Both the position numbers and the translations under genes were made by a program. From contig NZ_CP124616.1 of assembly GCF_029958925.1 (NCBI RefSeq), positions 3,224,001 through 3,288,000 on the forward strand: a stretch of 64,000 nucleotides of DNA, read 5' to 3'. This DNA is from Tropicibacter oceani. GTDB taxonomy: Bacteria; Pseudomonadota; Alphaproteobacteria; Rhodobacterales; Rhodobacteraceae. The notes beneath the pieces are model-generated. The model worked only from the letters and a program-made list of their open reading frames with translations. It was not told the DNA's origin and did no database searches. How positions within the stretch are numbered: position 1 is the stretch's first letter; each line of letters opens with the position of its first letter. Below, piece by piece: positions 45,561 to 55,234 of the stretch.

Positions 45561-46093
45561 GCGGCAAGCTATTCGCGGGGGCGACGGTGATCAGTGCCTT
45601 GGCTTTCGGCGCCTATGTCTATTACGCGCAGGTCTACAAGTATTACGAACCGGTCGAGGCCAATGGCACCACCGACGTCGAACTGACGGTCATGGCCACC
45701 GGCCTGCCCGAACCGATCCTGTATGACAGCTTTCAGGCGATCGACGCCGACAGCAGCCCGATCCGCTATCGCGCCTGCTTTACCACCACCCAGTCGCTGC
45801 CGATGATGACCGAAACCTATGAACCCTACGAAGGCGCCGATCCGCGTATCGCCCCCGACTGGTTCACCTGTTTCGACGCCGAGGCCATCGCCGCCGAGAT
45901 CGAGGCCGGCACCGCGCTGGTCTTTACCGGACAGGCCAATATCGAATGGGGCATCGACCGCGTCGTCGCCATCACCGATGACGGGCGCGGCTATGTCTGG
46001 CACGAAATCAACGATTGCGGCGACAAGGCCTATGACGGCACGCCGCTGGGCGACGACTGTCCGCCCCGACCCAACACCGCCGAAGGAAACTGA
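45557..46093 (+). CDS. Membrane-anchored protein of unknown function between glyQ and glyS
   Basis: The GTG start overlaps the glyQ stop (GTGA). The 178-residue protein has one N-terminal helix ([20 protein letters not shown]) and a soluble, probably periplasmic, acidic domain with cysteines in [28 protein letters not shown] and DDCPPRPNT. Four cysteines could make two disulfides. I recall similar proteins as hypothetical genes in other Rhodobacteraceae glyQ-glyS operons, but no function. It ends three bases before the glyS start, so it is co-translated with both synthetase subunits. Confidence 0.8.
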   Translation: MSGKLFAGATVISALAFGAYVYYAQVYKYYEPVEANGTTDVELTVMATGLPEPILYDSFQAIDADSSPIRYRACFTTTQSLPMMTETYEPYEGADPRIAPDWFTCFDAEAIAAEIEAGTALVFTGQANIEWGIDRVVAITDDGRGYVWHEINDCGDKAYDGTPLGDDCPPRPNTAEGN

Positions 46094-46096
46094 CCC

Positions 46097-48322
46097 ATGG
46101 CCGATCTGCTGATCGAACTCTTTTCCGAGGAAATCCCGGCCCGCATGCAGGGCAAGGCGGGCGATGACCTGAAAAAGCTGATGACCGACGGGTTGGTCGA
46201 GGCCGGTCTGACCTATACCGGCGCCGCCGCCTTTACCACGCCGCGCCGCCTGACGCTGACGGTGCAGGGCCTGTCCCGGCAAAGCCCGACCCTGACCGAA
46301 GAACGCCGCGGCCCCAAGGTCGGCGCCCCGGACAAGGCGCTTGAGGGGTTCCTGCGCGGCGCGGGTGTGACCCGCGACCAGTTGGAAGAGCGCGAGGAAA
46401 AGAAAGGGGCGTTCTACTACGCCACCGTGACCACCCCGGGCCGCGCCGCCGAAGAGATCGTCGCCGAGGTGCTGGAACGCACGATCCGCAACTTTCCCTG
46501 GCCCAAGTCGATGCGCTGGGGTGCCGGCAGCCTGCGCTGGGTGCGCCCGCTGCACCGCATCCTGTGCCTGTTGTCCGACGACCACGGCGATCAGGTAATC
46601 GAAATGGAGGTGGATGGCATCAAGTCGGGCCAGACCACCGAAGGCCACCGCTTCATGGGCGACGGGCCCTTTGATGTGACCTCCTTTGACGATTACGAGG
46701 CCCGTCTGAAACGCGCCAAGGTGATCCTGAACCCCGAGGAGCGCCAGCAGGCGATCTGGCAGGATGCGCAGAACCAGGCCTTTGCCCAGGGTCTTGAGGT
46801 GGTCGAGGACGCCGGCCTGCTGCGCGAGGTCGCGGGGCTGGTGGAATGGCCCGTGGTGCTGATGGGCTCGATCGACGACGAATTTCTTGGCCTGCCGCCC
46901 GAGGTGCTGCAAACCTCGATGAAGGAACACCAGAAATTCTTTTCGGTGAAGAACCCCGGCACCGGCCGGATCGAGAAATTCATCACCGTCGCCAATATCG
47001 AAACCGACGATCACGGCGCGACGATCCTTGCCGGCAACCAAAAGGTGCTGGCCGCGCGGCTGTCGGATGCCAAGTTCTTCTGGGAAAACGACCTGCGCGT
47101 CGCCCGTTCCGAAGGGCTGGGCGCCTGGACCGACCGTCTGTCCAACGTGACCTTCCACAACCAGCTGGGCAGCCAGCAGGCGCGCATCGCGCGCATTGCC
47201 GCGCTGGCCGAACAGATCGCCCCCTTTGCCGGGGCCGACCCCGCGCTGGCACGTCAGGCAGCCGAGGTCGCCAAGGCCGACCTTTCGTCGGAAATGGTCT
47301 ATGAATTCCCCGAATTGCAGGGGTTGATGGGCCGCTATTATGCGACGGCAGCGGGCCTGCCCTCCGAGGTCGCCGCCGCCTGCCAGGACCATTATTCGCC
47401 GCTTGGCCCGTCGGACGACGTGCCCACCGCGCCGATTTCCGTCGCCGTGGCGCTGGCCGACAAGCTGGATCTGCTGACCGGCTTCTGGGCCATCGACGAA
47501 AAGCCCACCGGGTCGAAAGACCCCTATGCCCTGCGCCGCGCCGCGCTGGGTGTGATCCGGCTGATCCTGACCAACAACCTGCGCCTGCACCTGGACCGCA
47601 AGATCGACGCGCAGCTGCTGCGCCACCAGATCGTCACCAATGGCGACGCCAAAGAGGCCGTCCTGAAAGAAGAGCTGCTGGACGAGATCGCCCAGCACGG
47701 TGTCTTTGGCGCCGCGGTGCGCGCCGTGATCGACCAGTTCGAAGGCGATGCGCCGAACTGGATCGAACAGGTCACGAAACACACGCCCGACACCAGCGAC
47801 GACCTGCTTGGCTTTGTCCATGACCGGCTCAAGGTCCATCTCAAGGGCGAAGGCCTGCGCCACGACGTGATCGACGCCTGCCTGGCGATGCAGAACCACG
47901 ACGACCTGACCTTGCTGGTCAAACGCGCCTCGGCGCTGTCGGATTTCCTCGCGACCGAGGATGGCACGAACCTGGTGCAGGGCTTCAAACGGGCCAACAA
48001 CATCCTGTCCCAGGCCGAAGAAAACGATGGAGTCGAATACTCCTTTGGCGCCGACATCAAGTTCGCCGAGGACGAGTCCGAAAAGGCCCTGTTCGCGGCC
48101 CTGGACGCCGCCGAAGCCCGCATCGGCCCGGCGATGGACTCCGAAGCGTTTTCCGATGCCATGGAGGCGATGGCCGCCCTGCGCGCCCCGATCGACGCCT
48201 TTTTCGAGGCGGTGCAGGTGAATTCGGACAACCAGGTGGTGCGCCGCAACCGCCTGAACCTGCTGGCGCGCATTCGCACCATCTGCCTGCAAGTCGCCGA
48301 CCTGACCCGCATCGAGGGGTGA
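46097..48322 (+). CDS. glyS: Glycyl-tRNA synthetase beta subunit
   Basis: GlyS binds tRNA-Gly and supports the alpha subunit. The 741-residue protein has the family start MADLLIELFSEEIPARMQGK, the region LGAWTDRLSNVTFHNQLGSQ, GRYYATAAGLPSEVAAACQD HYSPLGPSD and the HD-like segment, with a C-terminal anticodon-binding-like region (NSDNQVVRRNRLNLLARIRT). Length is normal. A three-way-junction-like inverted-repeat structure begins at its stop codon. Confidence 0.97.
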   Translation: MADLLIELFSEEIPARMQGKAGDDLKKLMTDGLVEAGLTYTGAAAFTTPRRLTLTVQGLSRQSPTLTEERRGPKVGAPDKALEGFLRGAGVTRDQLEEREEKKGAFYYATVTTPGRAAEEIVAEVLERTIRNFPWPKSMRWGAGSLRWVRPLHRILCLLSDDHGDQVIEMEVDGIKSGQTTEGHRFMGDGPFDVTSFDDYEARLKRAKVILNPEERQQAIWQDAQNQAFAQGLEVVEDAGLLREVAGLVEWPVVLMGSIDDEFLGLPPEVLQTSMKEHQKFFSVKNPGTGRIEKFITVANIETDDHGATILAGNQKVLAARLSDAKFFWENDLRVARSEGLGAWTDRLSNVTFHNQLGSQQARIARIAALAEQIAPFAGADPALARQAAEVAKADLSSEMVYEFPELQGLMGRYYATAAGLPSEVAAACQDHYSPLGPSDDVPTAPISVAVALADKLDLLTGFWAIDEKPTGSKDPYALRRAALGVIRLILTNNLRLHLDRKIDAQLLRHQIVTNGDAKEAVLKEELLDEIAQHGVFGAAVRAVIDQFEGDAPNWIEQVTKHTPDTSDDLLGFVHDRLKVHLKGEGLRHDVIDACLAMQNHDDLTLLVKRASALSDFLATEDGTNLVQGFKRANNILSQAEENDGVEYSFGADIKFAEDESEKALFAALDAAEARIGPAMDSEAFSDAMEAMAALRAPIDAFFEAVQVNSDNQVVRRNRLNLLARIRTICLQVADLTRIEG

Positions 48323-48382
48323 TTGCCGGTCCGGGCCGCAACGCGGCCCGGCAAACCCTCCGGGGGAGGGTTTGAGGCAATC
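48321..48382 (+). other. Predicted three-way-junction RNA element after glyS
   Basis: GATTGCC (48321-48327) pairs with GGCAATC (48376-48382) and encloses two perfect hairpins: CCGGGCCGC (48331-48339) with GCGGCCCGG (48343-48351), and AAACCCTCC (48353-48361) with GGAGGGTTT (48365-48373). Loops are three bases each. Twenty-five base pairs in 62 bases is far above chance. It may be a terminator, a processing site or a mobile repeat. Confidence 0.6.
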
Positions 48383-48493
48383 ACGGGCGAAGCCCCGGTA
48401 CATTGCCGGCCTGCCCCCCCTATCCGCAGGCGCGACGCATACGCGACGACATCCCATCTTGCCAGAATGCTGCACCTGCGTATGCTGCACCGC

Positions 48494-51067
48494 ATGACAC
48501 ACGCCGCACCGCAGCAACCCGCAGCCGACAACCCTGATGTCACTGTGATCACCGCGACCTCGCCCATGGCCACGCCCAGCCACGGGGGGCGGGCGAAATG
48601 CCTGCAACGTCTGGTCCGGCTGGACCTGCCCGTGCCGCCGACCGTTGCCCTGTCCTTCAAGGCCGTCCATGCCATAGCGGCGGGCGAAATGCCCGACGTC
48701 GCCGCCATCGTGGCCAGCTTTCCCGACGGCGCGCTGCTGTGTGTGCGCCCCTCGTCCGAAGACCCCGACTGGGGCGGGCCAGGTGCGATGCTGAACATCG
48801 GCATGAACGACGCGCGCTTTGTCGAGCTGTCCGACACCATCGGCCGCGACGCCGCAGCCTCCTTGTACCTGCGGTTTGTCCAAAGCTACGCGGTGCACGT
48901 CGCCCGGCTGGACCCCGACATGTTCGACGAGATCGATCAAGCCGGACAAGAGGGCCTGACACTGGCCCTTGCCGCCTATGAAGAAGAGGCCGAGGAACCC
49001 TTTCCCCAGGACCCCGCGCAACAACTGCACGAGGTTTTGCGCTCGATGGCGCGGGCCTGGGAAGGCACGACAGCGCGTCTGCTGCGGCAGGCACGCGGCG
49101 CGCCCGCCAATGCCGGTCTGGGCCTTGTGGTGCAGCAGATGGCGCTGGGGCTGGGCCAGGGCGAATGCGGGTCGGGCGTGCTGCAACTGGTGAGTTCCGA
49201 AACCGGGCTGCGCCAGATCACCGGCCGCTACCTGAGCCAGAGCCAGGGCCGCGAGGCATTGCAGCAAGGCACCAAGGCGCTGTTCCTGACTCGCGACCCG
49301 CGCGGTCCCTCGCTCGAAGAGTTGGAGCCCGAGGCCTTCGAGGCACTCAAGGCCCACGCGGAACTGATGCGCCGCCGGTTGCGCGCCGAAATGCAGATCG
49401 AATTCACCATCGAGAATGGCAATGTGCATATCCTGGACGGTGTCCGGGTCGACCGCAGCCCGCGCGCTGCCGTGCGCATTGCCGTGCGGCTGGCCGAGGA
49501 TGGCATCATCCCCCAGCAAGAGGCGCTGATGCGCGTCGATCCGCATTCGCTGTCGGAACTGCTGCACCGGCAGGTGGCCGATGATGCGCCGCGCGACGTC
49601 ATCGGCAGCGGTGTCGCCGCCTCGCCCGGTGCCGCGACCGGGCGGATCGTCTTTTCCTCGTCCGAGGCGCAGGCCAGCGCCGCGCGGGATGAGCCCTGCA
49701 TCCTGGTGCGGCGCGAAACTTCGCCCGAGGATATTCGCGGCATGCATGCTGCCGTGGGCGTGCTGACCGAACGCGGCGGCATGACCAGCCACGCCGCCGT
49801 CATCGGGCGCGGCCTTGGCCTGCCTTGCGTGGTGGGGGCGGCGCGGATGAAGTTCAACCTCAAGCGTGGGCAGATCACCACCGAGGACGGGCGCGTGTTC
49901 AAGGCGGGCGATGTGATCACCATCGACGGCACCCATGGTCAGGTGCTGGCCGGTGCGCCAGAGATGGTCGAGGCGGTGCTGGACGACAGTTTCCAGACCT
50001 TCATGACCTGGGCCGACGAGGCGCGCGATATCGGCGTGCGCGCCAATGCCGACACCCCAGCCGATGCCAGCACCGCGCGCAACTTTGCCGCGCAGGGCAT
50101 CGGGCTGTGCCGGACCGAGCACATGTTCTTTGAAGAAGATCGCCTGACCCCCATGCGCGAGATGATCTTTGCCGACACGCCCGAGGATCGCAAGGCGGCG
50201 CTGGCGGTGCTGCTGCCGATGCAGCGCGCCGACTTCACCGAGCTGTTCCGCATCATGGAAGGCATGCCGGTCTGCATCCGCCTGTTCGATCCGCCCCTGC
50301 ACGAATTCCTGCCCACCGACCGCGCCGGCCTGCGCGATCTGGCCGAGGCGCTGGACCTGCCGGTGTCCGACGTGACCCGGCGGGTCGAGGCGATGGGCGA
50401 ATACAACCCCATGCTGGGGATGCGCGGCGTGCGCCTGGGCATCACCGTGCCCGAAATCTACGACATGCAGGCCCGCGCGATATTCGAGGCGACGCTGGAC
50501 GCCAGCCGCGACGGCGCGCCGGTGGTGCCAGAAATCATGCTGCCGCTGGTGTCGGCCAAGCGCGAGGTCGAAATCCTGCGCGCAAGGATCGACGCCGTGG
50601 CGGCCGCCGTGCGCACCGAACGCGGGGCCGACTTCACCTATCGCTTTGGCGTGATGGTGGAAACGCCGCGCGCCTGTCTGCGCGCCGACGAGATCGCCCA
50701 GCACGCGCATTTCCTGTCCTTCGGGACGAACGATCTGACCCAGATGACCTATGGCCTGTCGCGCGACGACGCCGGGCGGTTCATGTCGAACTACGTACAG
50801 CAAGGTGTTTTCGCCGAAGATCCGTTCCACGTGCTGGACGTCGAGGGCGTGGGCGAATTGGTGGCCATGGGCGCCGAGCGTGGACGTCAGGCCCGCGCCG
50901 ATGTCACCCTGTCGATTTGCGGCGAACATGGCGGCAACCCGGAATCGATCCAGTTTTGCCGCGCGGTGGGCATGGACTATGTCAGCTGCTCGCCGTTCCG
51001 GGTGCCGGTGGCGCGGCTGGCGGCAGCGCAATTGGCGATCAAGGACAGGCTGGGCGAAGACGTCTGA
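48494..51067 (+). CDS. Pyruvate-phosphate-dikinase-like protein with degenerate ATP-binding domain
   Basis: From the ATG at 48494 the protein has 857 residues, slightly short for PPDK. The swivelling phosphohistidine domain (GGMTSHAAVIGRGLGLPCVV) and the PEP/pyruvate barrel (GLCRTEHMFFEEDRL, RLFDPPLHEFLP, NPMLGMRGVRLGIT, VMVETPRA, FGTNDLTQMTYGLSRDD, CGEHGGNPES) are intact. The N-terminal ATP-grasp part is weak: the usual VRSGA-MPGMMDTVLNLG block appears as VRPSSEDPDWGGPGAMLNIG, and the expected GEFL appears as GRYL, with Arg in place of the ATP-site Glu. ATP use is therefore doubtful. Earlier ATGs at 48482 and 48467 are possible starts. Confidence 0.82.
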   Translation: MTHAAPQQPAADNPDVTVITATSPMATPSHGGRAKCLQRLVRLDLPVPPTVALSFKAVHAIAAGEMPDVAAIVASFPDGALLCVRPSSEDPDWGGPGAMLNIGMNDARFVELSDTIGRDAAASLYLRFVQSYAVHVARLDPDMFDEIDQAGQEGLTLALAAYEEEAEEPFPQDPAQQLHEVLRSMARAWEGTTARLLRQARGAPANAGLGLVVQQMALGLGQGECGSGVLQLVSSETGLRQITGRYLSQSQGREALQQGTKALFLTRDPRGPSLEELEPEAFEALKAHAELMRRRLRAEMQIEFTIENGNVHILDGVRVDRSPRAAVRIAVRLAEDGIIPQQEALMRVDPHSLSELLHRQVADDAPRDVIGSGVAASPGAATGRIVFSSSEAQASAARDEPCILVRRETSPEDIRGMHAAVGVLTERGGMTSHAAVIGRGLGLPCVVGAARMKFNLKRGQITTEDGRVFKAGDVITIDGTHGQVLAGAPEMVEAVLDDSFQTFMTWADEARDIGVRANADTPADASTARNFAAQGIGLCRTEHMFFEEDRLTPMREMIFADTPEDRKAALAVLLPMQRADFTELFRIMEGMPVCIRLFDPPLHEFLPTDRAGLRDLAEALDLPVSDVTRRVEAMGEYNPMLGMRGVRLGITVPEIYDMQARAIFEATLDASRDGAPVVPEIMLPLVSAKREVEILRARIDAVAAAVRTERGADFTYRFGVMVETPRACLRADEIAQHAHFLSFGTNDLTQMTYGLSRDDAGRFMSNYVQQGVFAEDPFHVLDVEGVGELVAMGAERGRQARADVTLSICGEHGGNPESIQFCRAVGMDYVSCSPFRVPVARLAAAQLAIKDRLGEDV

Positions 51068-51109
51068 CACCGGGGGCCGGATGTTGCGCCGCGCGAGGCG
51101 CGCCGCCCG

Positions 51110-51180
51110 AAGAAAGGGGGGCCTTGCCCCCCTCTTGGCCTCTGGCCAATTCACCCCCCAGGATATTTAGGGCAATTGGA
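51110..51180. repeat. Tandem hairpins and dispersed element, copy 4, between converging genes
   Basis: AGGGGGGCC/GCCCCCCT and TTGGCC-TCT-GGCCAA form two hairpins (about 51113-51150), followed by CACCCCCCAGGATATTT and GGGCAATTGG, a partial copy of the ATATCCCGGG element in the opposite orientation to copies 1-3. It separates the dikinase-like gene from murD and is a likely shared 3' end. Confidence 0.5.
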
Positions 51181-51196
51181 AGCGCGCAGGCCCTGG

Positions 51197-52594
51197 TTAA
51201 CCGAGGCTTGCCAGCACCCGTGCCGCGAAGTCTTCGCCGCGTTTTTCGAAGTTGTCGTATTGGTCGAAACTGGCGGCGGCGGGGGCGAGCAGGATCACAT
51301 CACCCGGTTGCGCGTCATGCATGGCCTGGGCGACGGCGCGCTCCATCGTGGTGCAGATCTCAGCCTCGACCCCGGGTAGGCCAAGGGCGAAGGCGGCGGC
51401 TTCGCGGCCGATGACATAGGCCTTGGTGACATTGGGCAGGCCCGGCGCGAGCCCTTCGAGGCCGCCTTCCTTCATCAGGCCGCCACAGATCCAGCGGATG
51501 TTCGTGAAGGCCTGAAGTGCCTTGACCGCGCTGTCGACGTTGGTCGCCTTGCTGTCGTTGACATAGCGCACGCCCTTTGCCTCGGCGATGGTCTGGCTGC
51601 GGTGCGGCAGACCGGAGAAGGTTTTCAACCCCGCCTCGATGTCGCGCGGGCCCAGGCCCAGGGCGCGGCAGGCCGCATAGGCGGCGCAGGCGTTCTGGTG
51701 GTTGTGCGCGCCTGGCAGGCCCGTGACCTCGCGCAGGTCGATCGAGGCCACCTGCCGCCCCTTGCGCCATTCGGTCAGGAACCCCTTGCGGGCAAACACC
51801 TGCCAGCCCGGCCCGGTCAGCTTGGTTCCCGATGACACGCGGATCACCCGGTCATCACCGCGCCCTTCGCTCAGTTGATTGGCCAGGTAGCGGCCTTCGA
51901 CCTCGTCGACGCCGATGATGGCGCGGTCCGGGCCGCCTTCGGCAAACAGGCGGCGCTTGGCGGCGAAATAGCCGCCCAAGCCAGCGTGCCGGTCAAGATG
52001 GTCGGGCGAGAGGTTGGTAAAGACCGCAACATCCGGGGTCAGGGCGCGGGCCAGGTCGGTCTGGTAGCTGGACAATTCCAGCACCACCACGCTGCCGTCT
52101 TCAAGCGGGTCAATGTCCAGCACGCCGCGCCCGATGTTGCCCGCCAGCTGGCTGTCGCGCCCTGACGCGTGCAGCAGGTGATGGATCAACGCCGAGGTGG
52201 TCGATTTGCCATTCGATCCGGTCACCGCCACCACCTTGGGGGCGCGGTCGAACATCTCCCAGCCTTCGCCAAGCGAGCGGAAGAACAGCCCGATATCGTT
52301 GTCCACCGGCACGCCGGCCGCATAGGCGGCGGCGATCACCGGGTTGGGCGCAGGGTACAGATGCGGAATGCCCGGCGACACCACGAGGCAGGCGATATCG
52401 TCAAAGGCCCCCGGGCGCAGCATGTCGCGCACCTCGAAGCCCTCGGCCTCGGCGCGTTCGCGCGCGGCGGGGGTGTCATCCCAGACCAGCACCTGGGCAC
52501 CGCCCTCGCGCAGCGCCCGCGCCGCCGATATCCCCGAGCGCCCAAGCCCCAGGACCGCCACATGCGCCCCGTCAAATCCACGTACCGGTATCAT
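51197..52594 (-). CDS. murD: UDP-N-acetylmuramoyl-L-alanine--D-glutamate ligase
   Basis: MurD adds D-glutamate in peptidoglycan precursor synthesis. The 465-residue protein has [20 protein letters not shown] at the N terminus, the P-loop [14 protein letters not shown], the LELSSYQTD segment and [10 protein letters not shown], all diagnostic of MurD. It is the last gene of the right-hand dcw block; ftsW would normally come next. It follows mraY after 109 bases that contain a TATTTTTGCCAAGAAGAAG element. Confidence 0.97.
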   Translation of the reverse strand: MIPVRGFDGAHVAVLGLGRSGISAARALREGGAQVLVWDDTPAARERAEAEGFEVRDMLRPGAFDDIACLVVSPGIPHLYPAPNPVIAAAYAAGVPVDNDIGLFFRSLGEGWEMFDRAPKVVAVTGSNGKSTTSALIHHLLHASGRDSQLAGNIGRGVLDIDPLEDGSVVVLELSSYQTDLARALTPDVAVFTNLSPDHLDRHAGLGGYFAAKRRLFAEGGPDRAIIGVDEVEGRYLANQLSEGRGDDRVIRVSSGTKLTGPGWQVFARKGFLTEWRKGRQVASIDLREVTGLPGAHNHQNACAAYAACRALGLGPRDIEAGLKTFSGLPHRSQTIAEAKGVRYVNDSKATNVDSAVKALQAFTNIRWICGGLMKEGGLEGLAPGLPNVTKAYVIGREAAAFALGLPGVEAEICTTMERAVAQAMHDAQPGDVILLAPAAASFDQYDNFEKRGEDFAARVLASLG

Positions 52595-52643
52595 TCGGAC
52601 TGTCCCCCATACGCAATGGGGGCGGCCCTGCGACCCACCCCAT

Positions 52644-52672
52644 GCTTCTTCTTGGCAAAAATACTCACTTCA
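52644..52672 (-). repeat. Dispersed intergenic element, TATTTTTGCCAAGAAGAAG class, copy 3
   Basis: On the minus strand it reads TGAGTATTTTTGCCAAG then AAGAAGCATG, 50 bases upstream of the murD start. It matches the copy between ftsW and murG, so two of the three copies lie inside dcw gene blocks. Confidence 0.6.
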
Positions 52673-52703
52673 ACCGCCGCCGCAAGCGGCCCGGCCGACA
52701 GCT

Positions 52704-53786
52704 TTAGCGCACCTTCAGCGTCGCCAGCCCGACAATCGCCAGGATCAGCGAGATGATCCAGAACCGGATCACGATGGTCGGCTCGGCCCAGCCCTTTTTC
52801 TCGTAGTGGTGGTGGATCGGCGCCATCAAGAAGACCCGCTTGCCGGTGCGTTTGAAATACAGCACCTGAATGATCACGCTCAGCGCCTCGACCACGAAAA
52901 GGCCGCCGACGATGGCCAGGACCAGCTCGTGCTTGGTGGCCACGGCGATCGCGCCCAGGGCGCCGCCAAGGGCCAGCGATCCGGTGTCGCCCATGAACAC
53001 GGCGGCAGGCGGTGCGTTGTACCACAGGAACCCAAGGCCGCCGCCCACCACGCCAGCGGCAAAGATCAGGATTTCACCGGTGCCCGGCACGTAATGCACG
53101 TCCAGATACTCGGTAAAGTCGACGCGCCCCACCGCATAGGCGATCACGCCAAGGGTGCTGGTCGCGATCATCACCGGCATGATGGCCAGCCCGTCCAGGC
53201 CGTCGGTCAGGTTGACCGCATTGGCCGCGCCGACGATCACGATCACCGCGAAAGGCACGAACAGGTAGCCCAGGTTGATCAGCGTGTCCTTGAAGATCGG
53301 CAGCGCCAGCTGGTTGGTCAGCGCCTCGGGGTGGTATTGCGCGGCCCACCACCCGGCGATGCCCGCGATCAGCAGCCCCAGCAGCAGCCGGATCTTGCCC
53401 GACACCCCGGCGGTGTTCTGTTTCTTGACCTTGGCGTAATCGTCGGCAAAGCCGATGGCCGCATAGGACATTGTGACAAACAGCACCATCCAGACAAAGG
53501 GATTGTCCAGCCGCGCCCAAAGCAGGGTCGAGGTGACAAGCGCGCCGATGATCAGCAGTCCGCCCATGGTCGGCGTGCCGGCCTTGACGAAATGCCCTTC
53601 GGGGCCGTCATCACGGATCGGCTGGCCTTTGCCCTGCCGCCTGCGCAGCACGTTGATCAGGGGACGCCCGAACAGAAAGCCAAAGATCAGGGCGGTCAGA
53701 AAGGCCCCGCCCGCGCGGAAGGTGATATAGCGGAAGAGGTTGAAAAAATCCCCCCCGTCACTGAGTTCCGTCAGCCAAAACAGCAT
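52704..53786 (-). CDS. mraY: Phospho-N-acetylmuramoyl-pentapeptide transferase
   Basis: MraY moves phospho-MurNAc-pentapeptide to undecaprenyl phosphate, making lipid I in the inner membrane. The 360-residue protein has ten helices, the aspartate motifs IGFADDYAK and [13 protein letters not shown] and the [10 protein letters not shown]-like loop ([15 protein letters not shown]). Length is normal. It starts 11 bases after the murF stop and is co-transcribed. Confidence 0.97.
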   Translation of the reverse strand: MLFWLTELSDGGDFFNLFRYITFRAGGAFLTALIFGFLFGRPLINVLRRRQGKGQPIRDDGPEGHFVKAGTPTMGGLLIIGALVTSTLLWARLDNPFVWMVLFVTMSYAAIGFADDYAKVKKQNTAGVSGKIRLLLGLLIAGIAGWWAAQYHPEALTNQLALPIFKDTLINLGYLFVPFAVIVIVGAANAVNLTDGLDGLAIMPVMIATSTLGVIAYAVGRVDFTEYLDVHYVPGTGEILIFAAGVVGGGLGFLWYNAPPAAVFMGDTGSLALGGALGAIAVATKHELVLAIVGGLFVVEALSVIIQVLYFKRTGKRVFLMAPIHHHYEKKGWAEPTIVIRFWIISLILAIVGLATLKVR

Positions 53787-53797
53787 CTATTCGTCCC

Positions 53798-55234
53798 TTA
53801 CCCGTCCTGATCCGCAGGGCCTTGGCCCATTTTGCGGATCGCGTCAACCACGCGCGCCAGCCCCATCGACAGCGATCCCTTGACCAGGACCACGTCGCCC
53901 GCGTCCAGATCATGTGCCACGCCGTCCGACATCTGCGCCGCATCCGCGTGCCAGCGGCCGCGCCTGTCTTCGGGCAGGGCCTCCCAGAGATGGCGCATCA
54001 GCGGGCCGACGCAGTGTACCTTGTCGATCTGCTCCATGGCGGGCAGCGCCGCGATGGCGGCGTGCAGGGCTGCCTCGGTCTGGCCCAGTTCCTTCATGTC
54101 GCCCAGATAGGCGATGCGCCGCCCCTGCCCGACGCGCCCCACCGCATCCACCGGACGCGCCGCCGCCAGCACTTCGAGCGCGGCGCCAAGCGAGGCGGGG
54201 TTGGCGTTGTAGGCGTCGTCGATCAGTTCGACCGACAGTTCGGGGCGCACCAGGTCCAGCACGATCTTTTGCCGCGCGCCGCGCCCGGCGCCGGGGTTCC
54301 ATTGCGCCAGCGACATGATCGCCTGCGCACGGTCCAGCCCCAGCGCATCGATCACCGCCAGCACGCCCATGGCGTTGACGGCAAAATGACGGCCCGGCAC
54401 CATGACCTTGTAAAGAACATCCTGCCCGGCGATCAGCCCTTGGGCGACGGTCACGCTGTCATGCAGCTGGACCTGCGTCACGCGATGCGAATTGCCGGTA
54501 TTCTCTCCGAATTCAAGGACCTGCGCGGCCTTCGCCTGGCCTGCGGCACGCAGGATGTCGCTGACTGGCAGATCACCGTTGATCACGGCCACGCCGCCCG
54601 GCTCCAACCCGTCAAAGATCGCTGCCTTTTCGCGCGCGATGCCTTCGAGGCTTTCAAAGGCCTCAAGGTGGGCGGGGGCGACGATGGTGATCATCGCCAC
54701 GTCCGGCCGGGCAAAGCGCGCCAGCGGAGAGATCTCTCCGGGATGGTTCATGCCGATCTCGATCACCGCGAAATCGGCGTCCTGCGGCATCCGCGCCAGC
54801 GTCAGGGGCACGCCCCAGTGGTTGTTGTAACTTTTCTCGGCGGCATGGACCCTGCCCTGCCCGCCCAGCACCGTCCGCAGCATTTCCTTGGTCGAGGTTT
54901 TCCCGACCGAGCCTGTCACCGCCACGACCCTGCCCTGAAACCGCGCCCGCGACGCGATGCCAAGCGCTTCGAGCCCGCCCAGAACGTCATCGACCAGCAG
55001 CAGCGGCGCATCGGGTGCGACACCTTCGGGGATGTGGCTGACCAATGCCGCGCCCGCCCCCTTTTCCAGCGCCTGGGCCACAAAGTCATGGCCGTCGCGC
55101 GCCGCCTTCAGGGCGACGAACAGATCGCCGGGTTCGATCGTGCGGGTGTCGATCGACACGCCCGACACGGAAAAGGGCGCGGTTGCGCGCCCGCCGGTGG
55201 CCTGCGCCGCCGCCTCGGAAGTCCAGAGCGTCAC
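53798..55234 (-). CDS. murF: UDP-N-acetylmuramoyl-tripeptide--D-alanyl-D-alanine ligase
   Basis: MurF adds the D-Ala-D-Ala dipeptide, the last cytoplasmic step of the stem peptide. The 478-residue protein has VSIDTRTIEPGDLFVALKAA, the P-loop VTGSVGKTSTKEML, IGMNHPGEISPL and the C-terminal DDAYNANPASLGAALE motif. It overlaps murE by four bases. Confidence 0.97.
   Translation of the reverse strand: MTLWTSEAAAQATGGRATAPFSVSGVSIDTRTIEPGDLFVALKAARDGHDFVAQALEKGAGAALVSHIPEGVAPDAPLLLVDDVLGGLEALGIASRARFQGRVVAVTGSVGKTSTKEMLRTVLGGQGRVHAAEKSYNNHWGVPLTLARMPQDADFAVIEIGMNHPGEISPLARFARPDVAMITIVAPAHLEAFESLEGIAREKAAIFDGLEPGGVAVINGDLPVSDILRAAGQAKAAQVLEFGENTGNSHRVTQVQLHDSVTVAQGLIAGQDVLYKVMVPGRHFAVNAMGVLAVIDALGLDRAQAIMSLAQWNPGAGRGARQKIVLDLVRPELSVELIDDAYNANPASLGAALEVLAAARPVDAVGRVGQGRRIAYLGDMKELGQTEAALHAAIAALPAMEQIDKVHCVGPLMRHLWEALPEDRRGRWHADAAQMSDGVAHDLDAGDVVLVKGSLSMGLARVVDAIRKMGQGPADQDG

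Noticed and set aside
45569-51154. A stop-free minus-strand frame of 1861 codons opposite glyS and the dikinase-like gene
   Set aside because: It mirrors two real genes with clear motifs and has low-complexity His/Gln/Arg/Gly composition typical of the antisense of GC-rich codons.
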